A stretch of 64,000 nt of DNA from Phalacrocorax aristotelis. Taxonomy: Eukaryota; Chordata; Aves; Suliformes; Phalacrocoracidae. Each line of letters starts with the position of its first letter. Within the stretch, counting starts at the first letter, position 1. Below the pieces are notes generated by a model. That model was not told the DNA's origin, made no database searches, and saw nothing but the letters and a program-made list of their open reading frames with translations. A program made the translations under genes and the position numbers. This document shows, one piece after another, positions 1 to 12,800 of the stretch. Location of the stretch: contig NC_134282.1 in the NCBI RefSeq assembly GCF_949628215.1, positions 8,331,223-8,395,222 of the forward strand, given 5' to 3'.

Positions 1-3000
1 GTCCCACCATCCCTTCCCTCAGGGGGCTCCCCTCAGGGTGGGAGTGAGGATCCGCCTCCAAGGTCATTAACTTACTCATGATTTAAATATCCCCCAAATC
101 CAGGCTCAGTGCCCTGGTATGTTGGCTGAGGTTGCTCCGAGTGCCTGGAATCAAAAGCGGCATAGTGCAGATGAGGGAAAGAGGAAACTGAGGCACATGG
201 CAGGCACATGATGGAAAGAAAGTGGTTTGATAAGGAAATGTTTTCAGCAGAATTGCTTCTGGAGTGATCATCGACTTTGTGTGAGTAGGGACGGAAAGGG
301 CTTTGGCTTTCCATCTATGGAGACCAAGAGCTCAACTAAAGGCAATGCAGTTCCCATCAGAAAACATGCCTGTACATTCCAAAAAAACATGCCAAATGGA
401 GGTGGGAGTCCTAGATAGGAGCAGCTACAGGGGCAGAGCTTTCATGTCAAGGAGAGCTTTGTCAGAGATGCTCGAGGAGGTGCCCAGGGCACACCGAGCA
501 TAGGTTCCACAGCCTATCCCGACCGTCAGGGCCCCCGCCGCTGCCCACAGGCACCTGCCACGCAGCCCTTCTCTTCCTTTGGCCTCAGGTTTGGGTTTGT
601 TTTTTTTTCTTTTTTTTTAAAAAGCCTACTGGGTTTCTGAAAGTAAGAACAGGCAAAATCTTCTGGGGAGGATTTGTCCATGACTGTAGATCCTGGAAGG
701 AAAGCATTGCCTTCCGGGAAAGCTGAGGAGAGTCTAAGCTATCGCAGTGGATGGGATTTAAAACCAGCCCTCTCATTTAGTCTTTCTCGCCAGGCTAGTG
801 CTGAGCAGCTCCCTGTAGCAAGGCTGGCTGTTTTGGATTCCCAGTCTGAAGTGCCAAATGCAGCACTGGATTGCACTGGATCCTTTTCTTGGCTCTGGCA
901 TCTGAAAAGGAGATCTTACATTTGTCCTTCAGCATCTGCACAGCTTGTTCAATCCAGGCCCTCACTCCTAAAACTGAGAATAAGATGGTGTAGTGTAAAA
1001 TCTTCCCTTTCAAGAAAGAAGTTCCAAGCCAGCTAAAAGTGCTTAGGATGTACTACTGTGGTCCTTACAACACTGAACTTGAGCCTCAGTCTTTCACATA
1101 TATCCCAGTTGATAGTGGTTCAAAACCAATTTGAAGCCTGTTTGAATTGCACACAATATTTAACAAACCAGAATAATTTCCAATTACATTTGACAAAACA
1201 TGAACTACTGCATAACAATTCAGAATTTGTGTGTTACTTTGTGTAATGCAAAGCTGAAAGATAGCGTTAGTCATGCTTCCTACCTGTCTGGGAATGCAAA
1301 CATGAGCTCCTGCTATAGATTTATCTGAGACCATACCCTTTAGGTAACTGTTCTCATCATCATTCCCAAACACATCATTAAACATATAGTTTAAGAGGAG
1401 CTGAGCATGGACATGCTAGTCCTTCCTTAATTCTTCCTATGAAATTGCTGTAGACACCTGTGACAGAAATTTACTATGATATTTGATACTTCTCTCGAAA
1501 CATACAAGTGCTCCTTCTGTATTTACTGGCTACTTTACTGGGTAGCGTTCATATGTATATATTTATATATATAAATGCTTGTGCCTCTTTTAAGCACAAC
1601 AACATAGCCTTTGGGAGCAGCGTGCATTGCTGGAAGCAGTGCACTTGCCTACTAAAGAGCCGTATGAGAAGTAGGGAGTTGGTGCAGATCTTCTTTCCAA
1701 CCCCAGCATAACTTAATATTTGCAAGGTAGCGTTGGTTGCAGGGAGAGGAAGGGATCAGCCACCTGCTTTTTAATATAGGAAAGAAAAGAATTGGTTCAT
1801 TACAGAGAAGTGCCTCATTATTTCCCTACAGTACTGATGCTGTAGCAGCTCCCTGTAACCCCTTTCTGCAGTTTATTTCCCCTTTTTCTTTGCACACTCT
1901 GTGAAAACAAAATGTACTAGACGTAGCCACTTCCTTCTTTCCTGTCCTCCAGTGTAAAAAAATGAAAAGAATTTCCTGGAAGGAATGTGTTATATTATGT
2001 GAATGCAAGAGACGGACATGTTGGGGTTTTTTGTTTGGTTGGTTTGTTTGTTTGTGGTTTGGGTTTTTTAATTTATTTTTTTTAAGAAGGCTATTTTCCT
2101 ATTGTTTAGTATATTACTAGACCTAGTAAAAATGAGATAATTTTATAATGGAATTTAATCATGAGCATTTTGCTTTCAAACTAATGTTATTAGCCCACTA
2201 GCCAGTGAAGCTGTGGTAATTAGAAACAGGACTGGAGACAGTCACTGGTACGGTAACTCTAATAGATGTGAAGGATTTTTCAAGTTGAGGTAAAATGAGA
2301 CTTCAGTGCTTTTTTCTCCTAGCAACAAATAGTAGAGATATGCTAAAAATATAATAATTCCTACCTTGCCATTGGATGCACTTTTTGTTGTCCCTTCTCA
2401 CTGATGTGGGTTTTTTCTTAAGTGAGTATCTTCTAGGAAACAGCAGCATGCATCTCATGGAATTGTTGACAGCTGCACTTTAAAATACATTTTTGAGAAG
2501 AGAAGCATTAGCATGTGCCAGCTGAAGATCCTAGAATTCAAGAGAGAAACTTTCAAAACAGTGACGTAACAGTCTCCCATACCAAGCTGTCCTGGAAATC
2601 ATAACTGAGCAGTAGGTAGGTGAAGCAGGAGGCGAAGTCTAAAGGTAAAGCTAGGTAATCGCTTGGCTAAACTGCAACATTTGCTTAAACTGGACTACAA
2701 AATAGAATTTTATGGGTATTTCTTTTCACAAGCTCATTTTGACACAAAACTGTAATATCAGGACTATGGTCCTAATATGAGAAGTCAGTTAAAAGGTTTC
2801 TACTTATTTCCAGCAGTCAGGACTCCACATTAGGGTGAGAAAGGTAAAATCGGTGACAGGGCAGGTAAATTGCCTAGGGAAAGCTAGATACAGAGAGGTA
2901 GAGAAAATAGCCATCTCTGCTGGCTTTTCCTTCCTGCCTGGGGCAGCCTGTGAGCTCACCTGTTTGCTTGTGGCTCAGACACCTCTGGCACCTCCAGAAG

Positions 3001-6000
3001 CCACAGGCCACCTGAGCTGGCTTGCAGGGACCGTGCAGGGCTGTGAGGTGGGAATTCCCCAAGGCAAGACCCCCAGGGGACACATCTCTCGCTCCTCTCT
3101 CAGCAGTGCCAGCTTCTATGTACTTAGTGATCAGGTCAGCCCTCTCTGATGCAGCGACCAAAAACTGGTCCCAGGGAAGAAATGCTGGTGGGGAAACACA
3201 GGAGACGAGATGGAAACCTGCAGTAAGGGGTGAGAGGGAGATCACCCCTTTCCATGCCAGAGGGAAGTTAGAGCAGTGTAAACTAATTGCGAAATTGCCT
3301 CCCTCCTCTGGGACCTGGAATGAAACTGCTCTTAAACTGCTATTCTAGCTTTTACAGTACTAAGAATCTGTCATGACAGTTGCATTATTTTTGAGCCCAG
3401 AAATAAAACAATCCCATGACCCAGATATTCAGTGGAAAAATGAATTACTCACTTGTTTTTTTCTCTTTTGGACACCTTTTATTTAGTTGCTTTCAGCCAG
3501 CCATCACTGTGTGATGTCAAATATTCCCGAACTCCTATTTAACGTGCACTATGGGATGGTTTACAGTGATGCATTTTCAGATGATAGTGGAAAATAATAT
3601 AAGTGATGTTTTTCCTTGAAACTAGGAATTCTTTTGTAAAAGTTAAAATTATTTCATGCCAAATGTACCTTCTCCCTCTCCCTGCTAAGATCAGAGAAGC
3701 TCTCTGGTATGCATACCCAAACTGAACATGTATTTAGCTGCATAGCACCACTTGAAAGCTTCCTAGGTGCTGCTCACCTAGGTGCTACTGCTACAGTGGA
3801 GTTGTTGCAAAGGAAGAGAGAATTATCTACCTCAAAAACCACTTAAGCACAGAATTATGTATTCTTTTTAAAGTGAGTATTTACCAAGTTATTAGTCATG
3901 AAGCTTTTCAGTATCCTTCTATTGAGAAGAATCAGAGACTGAATAATTAGTTTATAAAAAGTTCCAGTTTATTTTGTTTTCTTCGCTAGTGCTCAATATC
4001 AGGCAAATGCAATGAAACTGCTGAGATATCTTGTCAGAATCTGATTACTATTCTCAAACTTATCACAGCTATAAAGATGATTTTTCTTTAGCAGACAGAA
4101 CAGGTGACACCAATGCAAGAACAAATAAATATTGGAAGAAAAGTTCAACACATTCTAAATGACCGAACATGCTGGATAGAAAGGATCTGGCTTAACTGTA
4201 AAAGAGCCTCTGTTACAGGGTTCAGGACCCTGATGTACCTGAGATCGTGCAGTCAGGCTGTTGTACTGTGTCCCTTGAGGAAGAGGTTGAGCAGGAAACC
4301 CCATCAACCATCATCTGTTAAATCAAAGCTTAAGTGTCTCCTGCTTCAGTGACGTTGTAGTCCAGCTGACTCTGTTTCAGGTTCTCTCATCTGTGCTACT
4401 GATGACAAGAAAAGGAATAAGCTAGGGTCACTGTGCTTAAAAAATGCCCATACGTGGTCAAATGAAGAATGTCAGAAACAACAGAGATAATACCTCTTGG
4501 GTAGCTTTCAAAAATTAGAAACTCGGACTTAACAGCAGTGATTATCATGAAAGATTAGACCCTTCTTTCAGCGCCATGAATTACTGATTCTTTTGTAAAC
4601 CTGCATTTCAGAAAGCTAGCGTTTACCATTTTGCAGCGCTACGAGTGTCTGTTCATGTCATAATCTCTGTCATTCTGAGGACAAGATTTTAGCTGATCCA
4701 CAAAACAGGCAGGAGAGAAGGGGAGAATGAGGAGGCAGAGAAGAGGTTGTAAGTCTGAACTCATCCTCTCTCCATTCCCTCCATTCCCTCCACAGTGTCA
4801 GCTGGGTCCAGCTCCAGACATGCCTTGTCGTAAAGCTTCAAGAGGGATTTCATAAAAGTAGAGCAAGTGACTAAACCAATTTGCCCTCTTATCTGCAGCG
4901 TGTAACCCCGAGTGTGTACTGAAGGCAGGTGCTGGGCTGACAGCCTTGCCCTGGCAATGAAACTTTGCTAACACTGTGTTATTAATGGCTTCCTGGAAGA
5001 AAGTAGGATTGGAACACAAAGGCCCAAGTTTAGATAAAACATTTGCTTTGGGTTCTAATCTTCAAAACTGTGCAAACAGCCAGACTTCCCCTCCTGTTTA
5101 TCTGAAGAGTATTGTATTTAAAAACCATGTAAGACTAACAGATCAGTGCTGTTCCCGGAATACAGCAATTTGACTTCAATGTACGCTTTAAAAGGCAGCT
5201 TGCGTTCCCCGGTAAAATACATTTTCTACACACTACATCACACATGCCACACAGAGTAAAACCTATGTGACAACTTATCCTACACCAGTAGCAAGAAGAG
5301 GTTTAACAGAAGGGAGAATGTCTCCTATTAAACCAGGTAATATATGCAAAAGGAACAAACTTTCAGACACAGAAGTGACATGTCTTCTGTATCAGAAAGC
5401 TTGTCTAACAAATCACAGCGTAGCATACAAAAAGACTTATTTTCTTTCATTTATTTCTGGCTGATTTAATCAAAGGAAAGGCTTGGAAATGTACCAAAGA
5501 GTAAAATGACACATAATGTCACTTTACAAGGAATTAGTTGAAAAATATAGTTTTCCATGCTATTTGTTACTCGGACTCCCCACTCAAAAATAAATATAGA
5601 AATCTCAAAAGTGAATATACAAATTGGTAGGAAAATATGAGACTGACTAACAAAGTAAAGAGCAGCTATTGCAAATACTTTTTATTAGGCTCTGCTCTTA
5701 CACTATTAAATGAGACATTGAGCCTGCTTCAGAGTGATTAATATCTTTTGTGGCCAACACTAAAAGCTCATTTCTGTCTCGGCATGCTTGGGGCCAGGAC
5801 AGACTGTGATATCCCACACCAAAAATACAGTTTATTAACTGAACCATTTCTGTCAACCACAGGGAAAAAAAAAAACCAAAACAAACTGAAAACACCCCAA
5901 TTCCAAGAAAATTACGTATTTCAAGTGTAATTTTCTAAGGCTTCTCTGATGTTTTGTGCTACAGGAGATGCTACCGGCTGCTTCCCATCAGCAAGGAGTA

Positions 6001-6626
6001 TTCTTTTTCCTTAAGAAGCAGAATCTCAAATAGTTGATTGGGCAACTTAATGACAGGTATTTTCAAGGCAAAAGAGAGCAGACAGATCAACACCCTGCTC
6101 CGACATGCTGTGAAGTGAAATTAGTCTCTTTCCAGTCACAGTAGAAAAAAAACCTAGAAGGTTAGCATCCCTAAGATTAAATTAGCCTGTGTAATTCCTG
6201 TTCAGCTGTGATTCAGTCAGCAGGATTTGATTCATTTATATATTCAAGGGCACTGTGACAGCCTGTGTGAAAAATACCTCCTCGGAAGCTGAACACTGCT
6301 TTGTAATGTTATTATTTTTAAAGTTACTCAGTGTCAGCCTGTTCTGTGAAGGACTTTGAGCTGCATTTTTCTGCTTGCATATCTCTTTGAAGAAAGGCTT
6401 TAAAACATCCCATAACATAAATGTTATTTATTGGTGGTGTTAAGACCCTTTGTGTCTGCTGCTAGGATCATCTCAGTGCATCTCATCTGACCGATTTCCC
6501 GATGCTACAAGGCCGCGAGGTAGCCACGGTGCCCTTGTTTTCCCTCCTCAGCGCCCACAACACCTCAGCACGTTACGGCACGTAAGGCTATAGTTACACT
6601 GACAGCTGAATCCTTCTCTCTTCCAG
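1..6626 (+). other. RARRES1: Probable RARRES1 intron 1 (no exon recognised)
   Basis: No open frame here resembles the first exon of RARRES1, which in the family carries an N-terminal hydrophobic segment and the first cystatin-like helix. The first recognisable exon starts in phase 0 at the 3' end of this stretch. I therefore infer that this is the 3' part of a long intron 1 and that exon 1 lies to the left of the window. Open frames of 60-120 codons (for example 2835-3149) have no recognisable family and no consistent splice context. A G/T-rich low-complexity tract is annotated separately. Nothing else is supportable. Confidence 0.6.
2019..2078. repeat. G/T-rich low-complexity tract
   Basis: A run of about 60 bases made almost only of G and T, including GTTT/GGTT units. 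Two similar tracts occur in LXN/GFM1 and MLF1 introns. Confidence 0.7.
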
Positions 6627-6689
6627 AGCATCCCCGACTCTGGTCACAAGTACTACCTGCAGTTCACTACCGAAGACTACAAAAGTGGG
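6627..6689 (+). CDS. RARRES1: RARRES1 exon 2
   Basis: 21 codons, phase 0 to 0, acceptor TCTTCCAG and donor GTGAGT. Encodes the first-domain strand block HKYYLQFTTEDY. Same length and phase as LXN exon 2. Confidence 0.93.
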
Positions 6690-9600
6690 GTGAGTTTACG
6701 GTCCACCATATTTCTTCTGACAGTGTGTGTTAAGTGAACACCAACATCTCCAAAGCAGGGTACATTTAATTGCTTTTGTAAATGATCTTTCACGATGGAA
6801 AAGTTTACCTTTATGCTTCTACCTGCCCATCCCGCATGGGGCACCTTTTGCGTGTAGCATCACCTGAGTATTGCATCTAATCGGTCCCCTGCCTCTGCTG
6901 GGGTCCGGGTGGTGCGAGCACCGCAGTTACCTGCTTTGCTCAGTGCCTGAAGAGGTGGTCCCGTTTAAGTCATGTCAGGCAACCAAGCTCTTGAGTGAAA
7001 CTTTGCAATGCTCCAAACTCAGTGTGACAGTATGGTCCTCATTATCCAGCTGTATCTCCTGCTGTGTCCACACACCAAAATGAGACTAAAGAGTTGACAG
7101 TTGTGTGTTCTTTTTAATTATAACCCCCCATTCATTCTGTCAGACAGTTGTCATTAGCAATTTCACTGTAAGCATCTGCTTTTCCATTACACGCACATTT
7201 TATGAAATTCGGATTATTTTCAGAATTTAGTGTGAATCATTAGATTTTTTTCGTTTTTAAGGCCGAAGTATCGTACAGTGAAATTCCCTGTTACCAATTA
7301 ATGTCATTTCTTGAGAATTCTCAAGCATATTTCTGAGATGACTAAGTGCATTTTTGCTACACTTTTAATTAAAAACTTCTGTTAAATTATTTTAGCTTTG
7401 TGGTTTTAACCTATGTACTTCCCTGGAAAAAAATCTATATCCATCTAAAGACTTTCTTGCCCCTGCACAGCTTCATACAAAGCATCTCATAAAGACAGGT
7501 GCATGCTCCACATGTATACTGCACATGTTAATGCCAAGAGCTTTTTTTAAGAATGTGTTGCTGATAAATAAAATCTTGATTGAAGGTAACAGCTTTAAAT
7601 TCTACCTTTACAGGAAAATGCTGGGAGCTGCCTTGCTACAGTGTTGTACCCAAAGACAAAGGCTCCGCCTGTTGTCAGTATCAAGTGCATGCACACCAAA
7701 GACCAGAAGCAAATCCAAGAAGAGGACAACAAAATTTACCAGAAAATTAGGCAACAAACCAAAGCAATAATTGGAAACAATATTCCAGGTACATTTCTTC
7801 AAATAATCAACTGCATTTCATTTTCTCTCCAAGAATCTGGGCACTTTTAATAACACAAGAAAACGTACATGCATTTTAAAAAGCAGACACATGTATTTAC
7901 AGTAGCACCCTAAAACCATAGAGCTAACCATCAAAACAATTCCACCTTGCCAGTGGTTCTTGGGGAGAAAAAAAAAAACCTGCTGCGTTTAGCAACAGTG
8001 GTGGTCAGCACAATGGTGTGAAGGTGTTTGGGATTTAAAAGCAAGCCGGTGTAATTTTTTATTAAAGTAAATGCAAAATGTCCTCAAGTAATAACAACTG
8101 CCTTAACCCACACACCTTCCCCAGCTGCGGGTGGAAATCCACAAGGGATGACTAACAGAATTTTTCCATCCTGGAAACAGAGCACTCTGGTCCCTGTTTT
8201 CCTCCCGGCTAGGCAAGGACCTTCTTTATCGTGGATACTGGGTTTCTCACCTCCTTGTGGGGACCCTGTCAATAGTGTCGCTTTCATACTTTTACTTTGT
8301 CTGCAGGGTTAGCATCACCCTCCTCCCCGCTTAAGACTGTAACACGTCTGAGGGAAGAGTCACTTCCCAGGCATAGTGCTACGCCAGGCAAAAGTGTTTT
8401 GTGGTTTATAATTTTTCTGCTGAACAGCCAGAATTAATCATTTTTATGTTCGTCTTTTCTCCCTTGCAGACAGCTATGGAAATATTGAACCTGCCCTGGA
8501 GCCTGCGTGGGCCTTGGCTGTTGCTGGCAGCAGTTACATAATGTGGGAAAAGTCAACGGAGAACTTGGGTTACTTCATGGCACAAGTCAAGTCTGTGAAG
8601 CAGTGGGTAAGTGAAGCGGAAATTACACGTCTGCGTTACAGAAGCTAACGGAGTCTACGGAGCAGCAGAGCACAAAACACCCATCAGCGGCCCGCGTTCT
8701 CTGTAATGGGTGTGATTCTCCCAAAATCACAGTGGCTTCTCCATACAAGTACCTCTGCCTCTGGACAAGTATTTTGTCCAGGTTTTGGTGGAAAAATTTT
8801 ACTCATTTGGACAAAATTTGGTTTTCCTTGTTTGCACGAGCGGATCTGTTGGGTTCTGCAGGTTTAATTGGGAGATTTGAACGTACAGTCCTGCAGTTCA
8901 TCAGCCCCATGCTAAATCGCTCCTAGGACTCTTTGCCCTTGTAGCCAAGCTCGAAGGGAGCATCAGTCTCATACCTGACATATGCTCTGGGGAACATACC
9001 TTACACCTGCAGCACGTAGAGTAGGAGTTCCCGATGCTTTATTTCCATCAGTCATAGAATCATAGAATGGTTTGGGTCGGAAGAGACCTGTAGAGGTCAT
9101 CTGTGATCAATAGACTGTTTGGATTTTACTCCCTAGTTACTTAGAATGAGATTTCTCTGAAGGAGAGATTAATAGGTAAGATTCTCAGATTTACTTGAGG
9201 TTAAACTCAATTAATTAGCATTGAGTCAGCCTGGTTCATGTCAGAGAACAGTCAGACTGCAGAGCCACGCTGCACTTAGTGCCTTCACAGCTTTTATGCA
9301 GGAAGTGCTCCCCATTCCCCGTCTCTCCACATACAAAACCCGTCTCACTCCAGCCAACCGCAGCCATCTCGAGCCCTATTCGTCTCGCTCCCTAAGCAAG
9401 CTAAAGGCAGTCATCAGAGTAGCGTCTAAACTTCAACAATATAACTTGTGTTCTTGATCATTTTTTTCTTTTTGATACATGCCCAGATAAGGAAAGATGA
9501 TTTCGTTGAGTTTGACTACACTGTCCTACTCCATGAACTTCCAACGCAGGTAAGAAAGCACATGCGTGTAGTACCTCCTTTCCTCAACAGAGGAACAGTA

Positions 9601-9800
9601 TAAAGATCATAAAAGATGTGTGTTTTAAATCTGTTCTCCAGGAAATTATTTCATGTCACATGCGCCTCACTTGGTTTCCTGGTCGCCCTCTGAAAGTGAA
9701 ATACTTCTGTGCTTCAGAGAATCAGGGGCTCGAAGATGGATCTGGGATGGAATCTGGATCAGCTGCTGGGATTTTACATGAAAGTGGAGCAAATTTTTAG
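6627..9800 (+). CDS. RARRES1: RARRES1 / ovocalyxin-32 (latexin-like), exons 2-6, 5' partial
   Basis: Retinoic acid receptor responder 1, a membrane-associated or secreted latexin paralogue. In birds the orthologue is ovocalyxin-32, an eggshell matrix protein made in the oviduct. Coding exons: 6627-6689, 7614-7788, 8470-8606, 9487-9549, 9642-9800, with lengths 63, 175, 137, 63 and 159. All are GT-AG with matching phases, giving 198 codons to a TAG. Recognition rests on family blocks: HKYYLQFTTEDY, NIPDSYGNIEPALEP, SSYIMWE, FDYTVLLHELPTQEII and the tail W-F-P-G-R-P-L-K-V-K-Y. The two-cystatin-fold latexin architecture is inferred from homology. Exon 1 with the N-terminal signal/anchor is outside the window, so the start cannot be placed. 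The C-terminal tail is longer than latexin's, ends A-N-F and is rich in E, G and S, as in mammalian RARRES1. LXN downstream is its tandem paralogue. Confidence 0.95.
7614..7788 (+). CDS. RARRES1: RARRES1 exon 3
   Basis: 58 codons plus one base; acceptor TTTACAG, donor GTACAT. Begins E-N-A-G-S-C and ends N-N-I-P, matching the latexin-family end of the first domain and the inter-domain helix. Confidence 0.93.
8470..8606 (+). CDS. RARRES1: RARRES1 exon 4
   Basis: Completes the split Asp codon and adds 45 codons. Carries D-S-Y-G-N-I-E-P and the GSSYIMWEKSTEN block of the second domain; donor GTAAGT. Confidence 0.94.
9052..9105 (-). mobile_element. CR1 LINE 3'-end fragment
   Basis: The + strand reads tcatagaatcatagaatgg and then a GGTCGGAAGAGACCT-like block, which is the reverse complement of a CR1 3' terminus. 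It is therefore a short fragment in - orientation, inside RARRES1 intron 4. Confidence 0.8.
9487..9549 (+). CDS. RARRES1: RARRES1 exon 5
   Basis: 21 codons, phase 0 to 0, ending FDYTVLLHELPTQ, a signature shared with latexin. Acceptor ATGCCCAG, donor GTAAGA. Confidence 0.95.
9642..9800 (+). CDS. RARRES1: RARRES1 exon 6 (terminal, to stop)
   Basis: 52 codons plus TAG after a short 92-bp intron. Starts EIISCHMRLTWFPG, followed by an acidic/Gly/Ser tail that latexin lacks. Confidence 0.95.
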   Translation, partial: EIISCHMRLTWFPGRPLKVKYFCASENQGLEDGSGMESGSAAGILHESGANF

Positions 9801-12800
9801 CAGAGATTGTCAGCTTTATGTATATGTATTAAATGAGAAAATCCTTGTGTTAATGGACCTGGAGTTGTGATAATTTTTCTACTACACAAGTCGAGCAGTG
9901 AATTTGAATGCTTTCACTAGTCTGTTTTGTTCCAAAATTAATTCCTGTAATGTTTTATGCTGCAAGACTCATGTTCTAGAGTTCTACCTAGAAACTTTGC
10001 TACTCCATATATACCCAGATGACCATACACAAGTTGGTTTTATGTCACTGTTACTTAGAGTAACATAGGTTGTAAACAAAGTTAATATATTTGGATAAAA
10101 ATCTCGAGAAAAGTATTAATCTGTCACTAAGAAGTATGTCTACTAATTTTTTTTTTTTTCATTTTTTGGGATAGATACATGCTGATTTTTAACTTACATC
10201 TCCGATAAAACAGACCATTACGCAGGGTCGAGGTTGGGTTTTCTTTCAGGACGCTGCTGTTTGACCCAGCTGCCCGTCTCCTCCCAGGGTCTGGCCTTTC
10301 AGAGGACGTGGATGGGCGCAGGGTCCCCCCGCAAGGCCCTGCGGAAGCCGGTAACCAGCGTCTGCGCGGCCCCAGCCCCGGTGACGCACCGCTGCTCCCT
10401 GCGGCGCGAGCTGACGGGAAGTTTCTTCTCTTGTATTTGTGAGGGCAACTCCAAAAATATCGATATAAGGAAAACATGTTTTGTTGTCTCCCCACTGTCA
10501 CCGGCACAGAACACTGCAAGGCAGTGTTTGTCGGGCGGAAACTGAGGATGTTGTCTTAGTCTATTTGCAGCACGGCACAGTTCTTGCTATTTTACCTTGA
10601 ACAAAACCAGACAGAACTGGACAGGAAGACAGGAATGTTCTGTACAGAGAATTTCCACACTTGGGCTTGGCGGGGAACAGCGCGCCGCCAGAATGCCCCA
10701 TCAAACGCTCCCATAGTGACTGCCGTGCCTTGAACCCATCCCTAAGCACAACAAAGTCCTACCGCAAGGACGACTTTTTCTCCTTTCACACCGAATTCTC
10801 CATTTGGGTTTACAGCAGGCCCACCCTCCCGCCTTTGCTCTCTGAGACGGGGCCAAACTGTCTCGAGTGCGTCATTTTTTTCCCCCCCATTAGCAAGTTT
10901 TCTGCCGGGTTAAAGTAACTCCGTATCAATAAGTACACCTTACTGAGGAGAAGAGGCGATGGTCGCTGCCTTCTGGGCTGGTTCTGTTCATTGTAACTTG
11001 TGGTGTATTGCGCTATCGTTGATCTGTAATTGGTAACGATGATTAAGGTAATCAACATGAAAGGTTTAACGGGGGCATAATTAGGCTGGGAGATCTGTTA
11101 ACCCCCTAGATTCAGGCATTTTACACAAGTGTATGAGTCTGATATACTTTTACTGACTGAAGCTTTTTATGTCAGCACGTGAGAGGCATTACAATAAATT
11201 CAGCGAAGCAGCATTTCACATACTCTTGGTGTTTTCTTTTGTGCTGCTAAAACATTTCCCATCATCAAAAGCATGAAATCACTGCTTATAATGGCAACAC
11301 TTCTTAAAGAAATTGGTGACGAAAATATTTTCTTAGAATTAAAACAAGAAAATAGTATGGATTTTGCACTCTGGGGTTCTACTTTAGCAATGCATTCAAC
11401 CACAAGTTTAGTTTCCTTACCTTGTTTTTGCTGCCACTCTCCGGACCTAGAGCAGAGGATTGGGCACTTCCAACTTACCAGATCGGTGTAACTGACTCCA
11501 AACAAGCAACACAAACTTAGGTCAGTTAAGAAACTGCGCAACAGTAACTTCTGGGCAAGCAGCAAACCTGTTGAAGTTCAAAGGTATAATTTCCACCAGC
11601 TTCTTTAGGGCCATGCTTTCAGTCAGTGGATCAGAACCTAGAACCATACAGTTTTTACTCAAGCAAAATTTTTGGTTACATCTTCACAGATGTTAACCAA
11701 GTCGAGGCTCAGATGGGTTCCCAGTGAATTCCTCACATTAAAAAACCCACACGCAGAGCCTACCTGTAGGAGGTCATACAGACAAGAGGAATAGTTCTCC
11801 GCCGTTGCTGCGAGGAGTTGTTCAGCCAAGGCAGATACACTACGAGTGCTATCTGAAATCTGATTGAAGGAAAAACCCCCATCACGCACACAGGAACAAA
11901 ATCCAGGGCGCCCCAAAATTAGGCTCTTGCCAGTGCTTCTGTCCTCCTTCCGCTGCCCCCACTGTCCGTTCGCCCCCCCCGAGCCGCAGATTTCCCCCTT
12001 CGCCTTTAAGTTGAGGAGACCCCGCTGTGCCCCAGCCGTCCCTCCCCTCTGCTACCCGAGGCCGTGCTCTCACCGGCTGCGTCAGGTTTGCGGAGAACCA
12101 GCACCCATCCGGCAGGACCCATTAGCCAGGAACCCACATCATGACTGGCCTCTATTAAGCGTAACATAAAAGCCACAAATAAAATAATAACCACCCCATT
12201 TATTTCTTGCATTCACAGTGCTTTTAAAAGACATGTTTGATTTTTTGGTAAATGTGCCGTTTACTTGTTTAAGAAAATCTCCAAATGTCAGAGAACCTGC
12301 AAGGCTTTCCTTGAAATGAATTCCAGCTGAGTATTTTCACAGAAATAAAGCTCTGAATGTAAGGGAATCGAGGACGTCGCCCGAAGCAACGCCATACGCA
12401 TTCACAACGTTATGCCTGGGTTTAGTTACCATTCACACGCCCCCGACAAATCTCTGACACTGCCCCTTTTTTCAAGGTTAAAATAAGTAATTTTCACTGT
12501 CTTTCTGTGAAGGCTGAGGAGAAGCAGCCCAGCCACTGCAGTTCTGTCTGCGTCTGGTAAACATCAACCGCAATCCCATGCCAGGAATGTAGCTGGTTTT
12601 GAACTGGAACTTTATTCTCTGTTTACAGGAAGTCTGCAAAAATGCTGTTAGGCTGAGCGGGTCAGGAATAGAGAGCACGCAAAGGGAATTCAGCACGGAT
12701 CTTCTGGTAGTGATTAAAAAATAATATTGATGATGGTATCTTTTCTTTCTCACCCAGCTACAACTCCCTTGTTTTATCTCTCTCCCCTGCGTGAGCAAGA

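Noticed and set aside
2835-3348. Candidate RARRES1 exon 1 in a moderately GC-rich stretch
   Set aside because: None of the frames shows the expected hydrophobic N terminus or the latexin-family first helix, and there is no phase-0 donor in register.
11659-11916. 85-codon - strand frame suspected as an extra GFM1 3' exon
   Set aside because: GFM1 already ends in exon 18 with a family-matching C terminus and stop; this frame has no homology.
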